NCBI GenBank assembly: GCA_013362195.1
Contig: JABFWM010000208.1
Coordinates: 1 to 6,957 of the forward strand
Length of the DNA: 6,957 nt
Direction of reading: 5' to 3'
Origin: Acidobacteriota bacterium
GTDB taxonomy: Bacteria; Acidobacteriota; Vicinamibacteria; Vicinamibacterales; 2-12-FULL-66-21
A program made the position numbers and the translations under genes. Under the pieces are notes generated by a model. That model was not told the origin of the DNA and ran no database searches. It was given only the letters and a program-made list of their open reading frames with translations. Of the stretch, positions 1 through 6,758 are shown one piece after another. How positions within the stretch are numbered: position 1 is the stretch's first letter; every line of letters starts with the position of its first letter.

Positions 1-53
1 GCACGCGTCAAAGGCACAGGGCCGCCTCTGGACTCGAGCGATGCGTCCGTGTA

Positions 54-87
54 GCCCTGAGCCTGAGTCCTGAGCCCTGAGCCCTCA
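54..87. repeat. Short tandem repeat (GCCCTGA-like, five units) upstream of mnmE
   Basis: Five head-to-tail units can be read: GCCCTGA (54-60), GCCTGA (61-66, one base short), GTCCTGA (67-73), GCCCTGA (74-80) and GCCCTCA (81-87). The array ends three bases before the mnmE ATG, so it occupies the place where a ribosome binding site would be expected. It could be neutral slippage DNA or part of the mnmE leader. No function is claimed. Confidence 0.8.
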
Positions 88-90
88 GTC

Positions 91-1434
91 ATGTTCTCCA
101 CCGAAGACACGATCGTCGCGATTGCGACGCCGCCCGGCCGCGGCGCACTGGGCGTCGTCAGGCTCAGCGGACCGGCGGCCGCGTCGATCGCCGCACGGCT
201 GGCGAAGCGCCCCGCATTCGAGCCGCGGCACGCCACGCTCGCGCGGCTGGTGGACGGGGCCGGGGCGCCGATCGACGACACGATTCTCACCTTCTTTCCC
301 GCGCCGCACTCCTACACCGGCGAAGACGTCGTCGAGATCTCCGCGCACGGGAGCGGCGTCGTGCTGCAGGCGATCGTGAACGCGGCGATGCGCGAAGGCG
401 CGCGTCTGGCAAATCCTGGAGAATTCACGTTTCGCGCCTACGTCAACGGCCGCATCGATCTCGTGCAGGCCGAGGCGGTCGGTGATTTGATCGATGCCGT
501 CACGCCGCTGCAGGCGCGCGTCGCCTTCGATCAGTTGCAGGGGACGTTGAGCACGAAGCTGGCCTCGATGGAAGCCACGCTGGTCGACGTGATTGCGAAA
601 CTCGAAGCGTCGCTCGACTTCCCTGACGAGGGGTATCACTTCATCACCACGGCAGAGACAGAGCGGGAGCTGTCGACGATCGTCAGCACGCTCGACGCGC
701 TGCTCGCCGACGCCGAGCGCGGGCGGCTCATCCGTCAGGGCCTCACCGCCGTCGTCGTCGGGCGGCCGAATGCCGGAAAGTCGAGCCTGTTCAATCGGCT
801 CGCGGGGAGCGATCGCGCAATCGTGACGGAAATCCCCGGGACGACGAGGGATCTTGTCACCGAGCGGGTCGACGTCCACGGCATCCCGTTCACGCTCGTC
901 GACACGGCGGGGATCCGCGATCGGGCGACAGACGCGATCGAGGAAGAAGGGATTGCGCGCGCCCGCCAGGCGCGAACGGTTGCCGACGTGCTGATCGTCG
1001 TTCTCGACGGATCGGCGGCGCTGACGGCCGCGGATCGTGAATTGCTGTCGTCGACGGCCGGACAGGCCCGCGTGATCGTCGCCAGCAAGGCCGACCTGCC
1101 GTGGTGCTGGCCCGTCGAGGAGCACGGCGCGCTCCGCGTTTCATCGCTCACCGATGCCGGCGTGGACGGACTGCGAACGGCGATCGTGCGCGCGGCCGGC
1201 GTGGAGCCGTCGCGCGACACCGCCGCGATCGTCAACATCCGCCATGCCGCGCTGCTCCGCGAGGCACGACACGCGGCGGCGCGCGCTCACGACGCCGCGT
1301 CGAACGGCGTCGCGGAGGAATTCGTGCTCGCCGACCTTCACGAGGCGCGCGGCTGCTTCGACGATGTGACCGGCGCCAGGACGCCGGAGGATGTGCTGCG
1401 CGTCATCTTCGAGCGGTTCTGTATAGGGAAGTAA
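91..1434 (+). CDS. mnmE: tRNA uridine-5-carboxymethylaminomethyl(34) synthesis GTPase MnmE
   Basis: MnmE is the GTPase partner of MnmG; the complex adds the (carboxymethyl)aminomethyl group to C5 of U34 in certain tRNAs, using a tetrahydrofolate-derived carbon, FAD and GTP. At 447 residues it is close to the usual length of about 450. The N-terminal folate-binding domain covers roughly residues 1-120, including a TPPGRGALGVVRLSG start and a PGEFTFRAYVNGRIDLVQAEA block. A helical domain follows, split by the inserted GTPase domain. Visible G motifs are G1 GRPNAGKS (224-231), G2 PGTTRD (249-254) and G3 DTAG (271-274). G4 reads SKAD (332-335) instead of NKxD. The protein ends in the hallmark CIGK, with the catalytic-site Cys at 444. 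The ATG at 91 fits the family N-terminus, though no Shine-Dalgarno sequence precedes it. mnmG follows after 13 bases, so co-transcription is likely. Confidence 0.97.
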   Translation: MFSTEDTIVAIATPPGRGALGVVRLSGPAAASIAARLAKRPAFEPRHATLARLVDGAGAPIDDTILTFFPAPHSYTGEDVVEISAHGSGVVLQAIVNAAMREGARLANPGEFTFRAYVNGRIDLVQAEAVGDLIDAVTPLQARVAFDQLQGTLSTKLASMEATLVDVIAKLEASLDFPDEGYHFITTAETERELSTIVSTLDALLADAERGRLIRQGLTAVVVGRPNAGKSSLFNRLAGSDRAIVTEIPGTTRDLVTERVDVHGIPFTLVDTAGIRDRATDAIEEEGIARARQARTVADVLIVVLDGSAALTAADRELLSSTAGQARVIVASKADLPWCWPVEEHGALRVSSLTDAGVDGLRTAIVRAAGVEPSRDTAAIVNIRHAALLREARHAAARAHDAASNGVAEEFVLADLHEARGCFDDVTGARTPEDVLRVIFERFCIGK

Positions 1435-1447
1435 GTAAGTCAACAAA

Positions 1448-3271
1448 GTGCGACACCACGAGATCATCGTCATTGGCGCGGGACACGCGGGCGTCGAGGC
1501 CGCATGGGCCGCCGCGCGCATGGGCCGGGATGTCGCGATCTGCACGCTTTCGCGCGACACGATCGCGCATATGCCGTGCAACCCCGCAGTGGGTGGCACC
1601 GCCAAGGGCCATCTGGTCCGGGAGATCGACGCGCTCGGCGGATTGATGGGTCTTGCGATCGATGCCACGGGGATCCAGTTCAAGCTGCTCAATCGAAGCC
1701 GCGGTCCCGCGGTGTGGTCCCCCCGGGCGCAAGCAGACAAGCGCGTGTATTCGGCGTGGGTGCGGGCCGCGCTCGACCGGGAGCCGCGCATCTCATGGAT
1801 CGTGGGGAAGGCCGGCCGCATCATCCTCGACAACGGCCGCGTCGCGGGACTCGCCCTCGAAGACGGAGACATCCATAGCTGCGATGCGTTGATCGTGACG
1901 ACGGGAACTTTTCTGAACGGATTGGTGCACGTGGGTCCGGAGCAGCGCCAGGCGGGGCGCGCGGGCGAACCGCCGTCGCGAGATCTCGCAGAGTCTCTGA
2001 AGTCGTTCGGCTTCTCCTGGGGGCGGCTCAAGACCGGCACTCCCCCGCGTCTGCACCGCCGCAGCATCGACTTCTCCCGTTTCGAAGAGCAGCGCGGCGA
2101 TGATCCGGCGGTCCCGTTCTCGTTCATGACCGGCGCGATCGATCGTCCGCAGATCTCCTGTTACGTCGTGCACACCACCGACAAGGTCCATGCGCTCGTG
2201 CGGGAGAACATTCACCAGTCGCCGCTCTACAACGGTCAGATTTCCGGGATCGGTCCGCGGTACTGCCCTTCGCTGGAAGACAAGGTGATGCGGTTTCCGC
2301 ATCGCGAGCGGCACCAGATCTTTCTGGAGCCCGAAGGAGTCGAGGCGGACGAGATCTACGTGAACGGCTATTCGATGAGCCTGCCGGCCCCGGTTCAGGC
2401 CGACATCGTTCACGCCCTGCCGGGCCTCGAAGAGGCGGAGATCATCAGGCCGGGCTACGCCGTCGAGTACGATTTCATTCAGCCGACCGAACTTCATCGC
2501 ACGTTGGAAGCGCGGCGGGTCCCTGGTCTCTTTCTCGCCGGCCAGATCAACGGCACGTCGGGTTACGAGGAGGCGGGTGCGCAAGGCCTGCTGGCCGGCA
2601 TCAATGCCGCGCTTGCCACCACAGGAGAGCCGCCGGTCGTCCTCGGCCGAGACGAGAGCTACGTTGGCGTGCTGATCGACGACCTCACGACACGAGGATG
2701 CCTGGAGCCGTACCGGATGTTCACGTCCCGCGCGGAGCACCGCCTCCTGCTGCGCATCGATAACGCCGACCTGCGGCTGACGCCGACGGGGCGCCGCATC
2801 GGCCTCGCCGACGATCAGCGGTGGACGCGATTCGAAGCGAGGCGGCGCCGGTTCGAGGAGAACATGTCGACAGTGCAGCGCGCGTCGGTGCTCGTCGATG
2901 GCGAGCGCCTCTCCGCCGCCCGGGCGTTGCGGCAGCCGGACGTCGACGTCCGGATGCTGGTCGCCTCCGGTCAACTGCCGCTGGAGATCGCGGATCCGCT
3001 GATTGACCTCACGAGCGTCGAGACGGAGTTTCGCTATGAAGGCTATCTGCGTCGGCAGGTGACCGCGGTTGAACGGCTGCGCCGGCAGGAAGCGCGCGCT
3101 ATCCCGTCCGACTTTGAATTCAGGGGCATTCCCGGACTCTCGCGCGAGATGGTCGAGCGGCTATCGTCCATTCGTCCGGCCACGCTGGGTCAGGCGTCAC
3201 GAATCCCCGGGGTGACGCCCGCGGCGGTCGCGCTGGTTGCGGCGCACGTCTCGGGACGTCTGAGCCGGTGA
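1448..3271 (+). CDS. mnmG: tRNA uridine-5-carboxymethylaminomethyl(34) synthesis enzyme MnmG (GidA)
   Basis: MnmG is the FAD- and NADH-dependent subunit that works with MnmE to modify U34 of tRNAs in the cytosol. Its 607 residues compare with about 620-630 in well-known homologues. The N-terminus has the FAD dinucleotide-binding motif GAGHAG (10-15), followed by MPCNPAVGG with a conserved Cys at 44. The two family signatures are both intact: GPRYCPSLEDK (269-279, with the second conserved Cys at 273) and AGQINGTSGYEEAGAQG beginning at residue 364. The C-terminal part (roughly 460-607) is the helical tRNA- and MnmE-binding domain. The start is GTG; an in-frame TAA at 1436-1438 rules out any earlier start, and no clear Shine-Dalgarno sequence is present. 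Translation may be coupled to mnmE. The stop codon overlaps the rsmG start by one base (TGATG), which supports an operon. Confidence 0.97.
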   Translation: MRHHEIIVIGAGHAGVEAAWAAARMGRDVAICTLSRDTIAHMPCNPAVGGTAKGHLVREIDALGGLMGLAIDATGIQFKLLNRSRGPAVWSPRAQADKRVYSAWVRAALDREPRISWIVGKAGRIILDNGRVAGLALEDGDIHSCDALIVTTGTFLNGLVHVGPEQRQAGRAGEPPSRDLAESLKSFGFSWGRLKTGTPPRLHRRSIDFSRFEEQRGDDPAVPFSFMTGAIDRPQISCYVVHTTDKVHALVRENIHQSPLYNGQISGIGPRYCPSLEDKVMRFPHRERHQIFLEPEGVEADEIYVNGYSMSLPAPVQADIVHALPGLEEAEIIRPGYAVEYDFIQPTELHRTLEARRVPGLFLAGQINGTSGYEEAGAQGLLAGINAALATTGEPPVVLGRDESYVGVLIDDLTTRGCLEPYRMFTSRAEHRLLLRIDNADLRLTPTGRRIGLADDQRWTRFEARRRRFEENMSTVQRASVLVDGERLSAARALRQPDVDVRMLVASGQLPLEIADPLIDLTSVETEFRYEGYLRRQVTAVERLRRQEARAIPSDFEFRGIPGLSREMVERLSSIRPATLGQASRIPGVTPAAVALVAAHVSGRLSR

Positions 3272-3891
3272 TGGCCACGCCACCCATCGAAGAAATCCTG
3301 CGGAGCCGTGCCCGTCTGCACGGCATGCTCCTTCCCGAACCGCTCGTTCCGAAACTCGTCGCCTACTACGCGCTCCTCGCGCGGTGGAACGCCAGGATGA
3401 ACCTCACGTCCTTGATGGATCCGGAGCAGGCGGTCGATCGGCTGCTGCTCGAGCCCGCGAAGGCGGGCCAGAGCCTTCCGTCCGGCAAGGCACTGCTCGA
3501 CCTCGGATCCGGTGGCGGCTCGCCCGCGATTCCCCTGGCCCTGACCACGGCCGCGAAATCCCTCACCATGGTCGAATCGAAGGCGCGGAAGGCCGCCTTT
3601 CTGCGCGAGGCGCTTCGGAGCCTGGGGATTCATGGTTCCGTCGAGTGCGACCGCTACGAATCGGTCGTTCCGCAGCTGCCCACCCGGATGGATGTGATTT
3701 CGGTCCGAGCGGTGAAAATCGATGACGCGGTGCTCGAGTTGATCGGCGATGCGTTAGTGCCTACCGGTCAGATCGTCCTGTTTGTCTCGGACCCGCCGGC
3801 GGTTCCGGCGCGCACCGGCTTGATCGTCGATCGAACGGTTGCGCTCATTCCTACCCTGCGCAGCAAGGCGATATACCTGAAGCGCGCCTGA
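3271..3891 (+). CDS. rsmG: 16S rRNA (guanine(527)-N7)-methyltransferase RsmG (GidB), divergent
   Basis: RsmG transfers a methyl group from S-adenosylmethionine to N7 of G527 in 16S rRNA; loss in other bacteria gives low-level streptomycin resistance. The 206 residues match the family length of about 207. Recognisable elements are WNARMNLTS (39-47), the SAM-binding loop DLGSGGGSP (77-85), an acidic residue E102 ending the second strand, and the ISVRA block around R146. Some usual features are changed: the RHxxDS motif after NLTS reads R57-LLLEP, and the late Lys-Gly turn (KG) is replaced by FVSDPP. The position directly after mnmG is the typical place for rsmG and strengthens the call. The ATG at 3271 is preferred over the GTG at 3268 because it makes the common TGATG stop-start overlap. 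Activity on G527 is inferred from family and position, not shown by every residue. Confidence 0.9.
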   Translation: MATPPIEEILRSRARLHGMLLPEPLVPKLVAYYALLARWNARMNLTSLMDPEQAVDRLLLEPAKAGQSLPSGKALLDLGSGGGSPAIPLALTTAAKSLTMVESKARKAAFLREALRSLGIHGSVECDRYESVVPQLPTRMDVISVRAVKIDDAVLELIGDALVPTGQIVLFVSDPPAVPARTGLIVDRTVALIPTLRSKAIYLKRA

Positions 3892-3892
3892 A

Positions 3893-3908
3893 TGTTCCAC
3901 GTGGAACA
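3893..3908. promoter_or_regulatory. parS centromere site (ParB-binding palindrome)
   Basis: The sequence TGTTCCACGTGGAACA is a perfect 16-bp inverted repeat and matches the known bacterial parS consensus, in the C/G variant used by many proteobacteria. ParB binds here, loads as a CTP-dependent sliding clamp and spreads. It begins one base after the rsmG stop codon and lies about 80 bases before parA, so it is in the intergenic space of the locus that encodes its own binding protein. Its nearness to the proposed parA promoter suggests that ParB loading could also repress or tune parAB transcription; that part is inference. Confidence 0.95.
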
Positions 3909-3920
3909 ATTGACCGCCGC

Positions 3921-3950
3921 TTGAAGTCCGGCACTAGCGCGGGCTATCCT
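3921..3950 (+). promoter_or_regulatory. Possible sigma70-type promoter for parAB
   Basis: A -35-like TTGAAG (3921-3926) and a -10-like TATCCT (3945-3950) are separated by 18 bases, each matching four of six consensus positions. Transcription would begin near 3957, about 30 bases before the parA ATG. A second -35-like TTGACC (3910-3915) overlaps the edge of parS but has no good -10 at the right distance. The 97-base gap between rsmG and parA is by far the longest before the right end, which makes a promoter here reasonable. Confidence 0.3.
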
Positions 3951-3988
3951 GCTGCGGACCTCGTCTCAGTGTTGGTCGAATAACCTAA

Positions 3989-4801
3989 ATGGCTCGCATC
4001 CTTGCCGTCGCCAACCAGAAAGGCGGCGTCGGAAAGACCACCACCGCCATCAACCTCGCCACGGCACTGGCGCTGGCCGAGCAGCGCGTGCTGGCCGTGG
4101 ACATGGATCCGCAGGGCAACCTCACCAGCGGCGTCGGCCTGAAGGGCCAGGCGGCGCCGGCCGGAACGGTGTACCAGGCCCTCACCGCGCCCGATGCCGT
4201 TGACGACCCGGCCGCCTTCGTCCTCGATACGAAGATCAAGAACCTCTGGGTCATTCCGGCGGACCGGAACCTGACGGGGGCCGAAGTGGAGCTCGTCTCG
4301 CTCTCGAATCGCGAGCGCCGTCTTCGCGCGCTGCTCGAGCGGCTGCGCGATCGCTTCGATTTCATCCTCGTCGACTCGCCCCCGTCGCTGGGCCTGCTCA
4401 CGCTGAACGCGCTCGTCGCCGCCGATGCCGTCCTCATTCCGCTCAATTGCGAGTACTTCGCGCTCGAGGGCCTGGCCGATCTCGTCGCGACGCTGCGCCG
4501 CGTCCGCGGCGCGCTCAACCCGTCGCTCGACATCTCCGGCGTGCTGATGACGATGTACGACGAGCGCACGAACCTCGGCCAGCAGGTCGCGCGCGACATC
4601 CGCGAGTTCTTTCAGGACCGCGTCTTCAGTACGGTCATCCCCCGCAACATCCGCCTCGGCGAGGCGCCGAGCCACGGCGTCCCCGCCATCCTCTACGACG
4701 TGAAATCGCGCGGCGCCGAGGCCTACCTCGCGCTCGCGCGCGAACTGCTCGCGCGCGAGGCGGCGGCCGCTTCGCCCGCGCCGGAGCCGCAACATGGCTG
4801 A
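3989..4801 (+). CDS. parA: Chromosome partitioning ATPase ParA (Soj)
   Basis: ParA is the Walker-type ATPase that binds the nucleoid non-specifically and moves or positions ParB-parS complexes so that origins are segregated. The 270-residue protein is of the short chromosomal type, with no N-terminal DNA-binding extension. The deviant Walker A motif KGGVGKTTT is at 11-19, with both signature lysines (K11 and K16). The A' motif DMDPQGN is at 38-44 and the Walker B strand FDFILVDSPP places the acidic residue at D129. The C-terminal half has the usual PRNIRLGEAPSHG block followed by a helical end. The ATG at 3989 gives the standard short lead into the ATPase; no Shine-Dalgarno sequence is visible before it. 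The 3' end overlaps parB by 8 bases, which indicates coupled translation of the two partners. Confidence 0.97.
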   Translation: MARILAVANQKGGVGKTTTAINLATALALAEQRVLAVDMDPQGNLTSGVGLKGQAAPAGTVYQALTAPDAVDDPAAFVLDTKIKNLWVIPADRNLTGAEVELVSLSNRERRLRALLERLRDRFDFILVDSPPSLGLLTLNALVAADAVLIPLNCEYFALEGLADLVATLRRVRGALNPSLDISGVLMTMYDERTNLGQQVARDIREFFQDRVFSTVIPRNIRLGEAPSHGVPAILYDVKSRGAEAYLALARELLAREAAAASPAPEPQHG

Positions 4802-5645
4802 CAAACGTCCTGCGCTCGGCCGCGGGTTGAGCGCGCTCATTCCCGACGCCCCGGCCCCCGCCAGCGCGGAGCGGTCCCTCGACGTCGACAGCGATCTGCT
4901 CCGCCCGAACAAGTTTCAGCCGCGCACCCACATCGACGACGAGCGCATCGAGGACCTCGCGCGATCGATCCGCGCCAACGGCATCATTCAGCCGATCGTC
5001 GTGCGCAAGGCCGGGGACGGCTACGAGATCATCGCCGGCGAACGCCGCTGGCGCGCCGCGCAGCGCGCCGGCCTCCTCAAAGTCCCCGTCGTCGTCCGCG
5101 ACATTCCGGAGGACCGGCTGCTCGCCGTCGCGCTCATCGAAAACATCCAGCGCGAGGATCTGAACCCGATCGAAGAGGCGCACGCGTATCGCCGCCTCGC
5201 CGGAGAGTTTCATCTCACGCAGGAGCAGATCGCGGACGCCGTGGGCAAGGATCGATCGTCGATCGCGAACTACGTGCGGCTGCTGAAGCTGCCGGAGGAA
5301 GTGCGCGCGAACCTCGCGTCGCGCGCGCTCACGATGGGCCATGCGCGCGCGCTGCTCGGGCTCGTCGATGAAGCATCGCAGCTCGAGTTCGCCCGCGACA
5401 TCGTTGCCGGCAATCTGTCGGTGCGCGAGACCGAGGCGCTGATCCGAAAGGCGCAGGCGGCGCCCGCGCCCAAAAAAGAGGAATCGCAGAAGGACGTTCA
5501 CACCCGCGCCGCCGAGGACCGGCTGCGCCTCGCGCTCGGCACCCGCGTGCGGATCGTCCGGCGCGGCAAGGGCGGAAAGCTGGAAGTGGATTTCGCGAAC
5601 GAGGACGAACTGCAGCGGATCTACGAATATCTGACCGAGCGGTGA
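4794..5645 (+). CDS. parB: Chromosome partitioning protein ParB (Spo0J), parS-binding CTPase clamp
   Basis: ParB binds parS, hydrolyses CTP and forms a sliding clamp that builds the partition complex; its N-terminus stimulates ParA. The 283-residue length is typical. The ParA-activating peptide LGRGLSALI is at 8-16. The CTP-binding N-domain includes GERRWRA (82-88) and ENIQREDLNP (116-125), both close to consensus. A helix-turn-helix for parS recognition begins near L141 (LTQEQIADAVGKDRSSIANY). A short Pro/Ala/Lys-rich linker around 220-238 leads to the C-terminal dimerisation domain, which ends in ELQRIYEYLTER. The ATG at 4794 lies 7 bases after GGAG (4783-4786) inside the end of parA. Its target site is the perfect parS at 3893-3908. 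Confidence 0.97.
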   Translation: MADKRPALGRGLSALIPDAPAPASAERSLDVDSDLLRPNKFQPRTHIDDERIEDLARSIRANGIIQPIVVRKAGDGYEIIAGERRWRAAQRAGLLKVPVVVRDIPEDRLLAVALIENIQREDLNPIEEAHAYRRLAGEFHLTQEQIADAVGKDRSSIANYVRLLKLPEEVRANLASRALTMGHARALLGLVDEASQLEFARDIVAGNLSVRETEALIRKAQAAPAPKKEESQKDVHTRAAEDRLRLALGTRVRIVRRGKGGKLEVDFANEDELQRIYEYLTER

Positions 5646-5676
5646 TCCACCGCCGCGGATGATCCGCTGATCCACC
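5643..5676. repeat. TGATCC repeats and small palindrome in the parB-selD gap
   Basis: TGATCCACC occurs at 5643-5651 (including the parB stop codon) and again at 5668-5676, with a third TGATCC at 5660-5665. Between them GCGGA (5655-5659) and TCCGC (5663-5667) form a 5-bp stem with a TGA loop. There is no T tract, so I do not call it a terminator. It may be chance or a small protein- or RNA-level site. It lies upstream of the favoured selD start. Confidence 0.5.
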
Positions 5677-5698
5677 ACGGACCGATGCGGATGGACAC

Positions 5699-5706
5699 GG
5701 AGAGGG
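5699..5706 (+). promoter_or_regulatory. Ribosome binding site of selD
   Basis: GGAGAGGG lies two to nine bases before the ATG at 5709; counted from GGAG (5699-5702) the spacing is six bases. It is one of the two clear Shine-Dalgarno sequences in the window. It favours 5709 over the in-frame ATGs at 5685 and 5691, which have no such sequence in front of them. It also argues that translation starts upstream of the in-frame TGA, not at the GTG at 5781. Confidence 0.7.
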
Positions 5707-5708
5707 AG

Positions 5709-6746
5709 ATGCGGAAGCTCACGGACTACGCCGCCTGCGCCGGTTGAGCGAGCAAACTCGCCGCTGGCGAGCTCGCCCAGGTGCTGGGTGCACTGCCGGT
5801 GTCGTCCGACCGCCGCGTCCTCGTCGATTGGCGGACCGCGGACGATGCGGGTGTGTACCGGATCGATGACGAGCGCGCGCTCGTCCAGACCGTCGACTTC
5901 TTCACGCCAATCGTGGACGACGCAAGGGCCTACGGACGGATTGCCGCGGCGAACTCGCTCTCCGATGTGTACGCGATGGGCGGCCGTCCGCTCACGGCGC
6001 TCGCGATAGCGGGCTTTCCGCGCGACCTCGAACGCGACCGCCTGGCCGATATTTTCCAGGGCGGGCTCGAAACGCTCGACGCGGCCGGCGTCGCGCTGCT
6101 CGGCGGCCACACCGTCCAGGACCAGGAAATCAAGTTCGGGTACGCGGTCACCGGAGAAGTGCATCCCGAGCGGGTCTGGTCGAACGCGGGCGCGAGGCCC
6201 GGCGACCGTCTGATCCTCACGAAAGCGCTGGGCACCGGGGTCGTCGGCACGGCGATCAAGTTCGGCCGCGCGCCGGATGCGGTCGCTGCCGCGGCGATCG
6301 CGTCGATGGCCACGCTCAACCGCGCCGCGGCGGACGTGCTCCGGGCGCTGCCCGACGGATCCGTGCACGCGTGCACCGACATCACCGGCTTCGGCCTGAT
6401 CGGACATGGCACCGAGATGGCGCGCGCGAGCGGGTGCACGCTCGAGATCGACGCCGGGTCGGTGCCGTTCTTCGACGGCGTGCTCGATCTCGTCGCCGCC
6501 AACACGCCCGGCGGCGGGCGCACGAACGAGCAGCACTTCGGCGGCTCAGTGGTCGTCACCACCGGCACTCTGGACGCTCGACGCATCCAGGTGCTCTACG
6601 ACCCGCAGACTTCCGGCGGCCTGCTGGCCTCAGTGACGGCATCGGTGGCCGCCGCCGCCGTCCGCGCGCTCGTCGACGCCGGCGTCACGGCCCATCTCAT
6701 CGGCCGCGTCATCCCCCGCGAGCGCGAAGCGATCCGGCTCGGCTGA
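5709..6746 (+). CDS. selD: Selenide, water dikinase SelD (selenophosphate synthetase), selenocysteine-containing
   Basis: SelD makes selenophosphate from selenide and ATP (releasing AMP and phosphate), the selenium donor for Sec-tRNA and for selenated tRNA uridines. Read from 5709 with the TGA at 5745-5747 as selenocysteine, it has 345 residues, the normal length (E. coli 347). The N-terminal catalytic segment reads TDYAACAGUASK, with Sec13 and Lys16 in the same spacing as Cys17 and Lys20 of E. coli SelD. Family motifs follow without a frame break: DDAGVY (45-50), DFFTPIVDD from D63, GRIAAANSLSDVYAMGG, GGH (132-134), TDITGFGLIGH with D224, and DPQTSGG (298-304). These belong to the AIRS-type ATP-binding fold. 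Starting at GTG 5781 would delete the catalytic residues. The gene ends with a second TGA used as stop. It follows parB by 63 bases; shared transcription is possible. A pseudogene is unlikely because homology is continuous on both sides of the TGA. Confidence 0.93.
5745..5776 (+). promoter_or_regulatory. Candidate bacterial SECIS element with Sec-encoding TGA
   Basis: Directly after the TGA, GCGAG (5748-5752) pairs with CTCGC (5772-5776), and CTCGCC (5757-5762) pairs with GGCGAG (5766-5771). This leaves a CAAA bulge (5753-5756) on the 5' side and a triloop GCT (5763-5765). All eleven pairs are Watson-Crick. The loop begins with G, 16 bases after the TGA, which agrees with the known loose rules for bacterial SECIS hairpins (a G at the top of the loop, 16-37 bases downstream). 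In known systems SelB with GTP and Sec-tRNA binds such a hairpin while the ribosome reads the UGA. A competing 12-base palindrome exists at 5766-5777. Confidence 0.7.
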
Positions 6747-6758
6747 GTGTCACACGAC

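Noticed and set aside
1..54. Possible 3' end of an upstream gene (17 codons then TAG at 52-54)
   Set aside because: All three forward frames are open across this short GC-rich stretch and the peptide matches no family end I recognise. A gene such as jag or yidC would be a usual neighbour, but nothing here shows it.
85..1125. 346-codon open frame on the - strand opposite mnmE
   Set aside because: It is a shadow of the conserved mnmE reading frame, with Arg/Asp-rich composition and no motif.
6363..6376. Perfect 14-base palindrome GTGCACGCGTGCAC inside selD
   Set aside because: It encodes conserved VHACTD-region residues and lies in mid-gene; a GC-rich coincidence is the simpler explanation.
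4635..6536. 633-codon open frame on the - strand across parA, parB and selD
   Set aside because: It is antisense to three clearly identified genes; the translation is low-complexity Arg/Ala/Glu/Asp-rich and matches no family. Long antisense frames are expected at this base composition.
5781..6746. SelD starting at GTG 5781
   Set aside because: This start lacks a ribosome binding site and removes the catalytic Sec/Lys segment, which is present in frame upstream.
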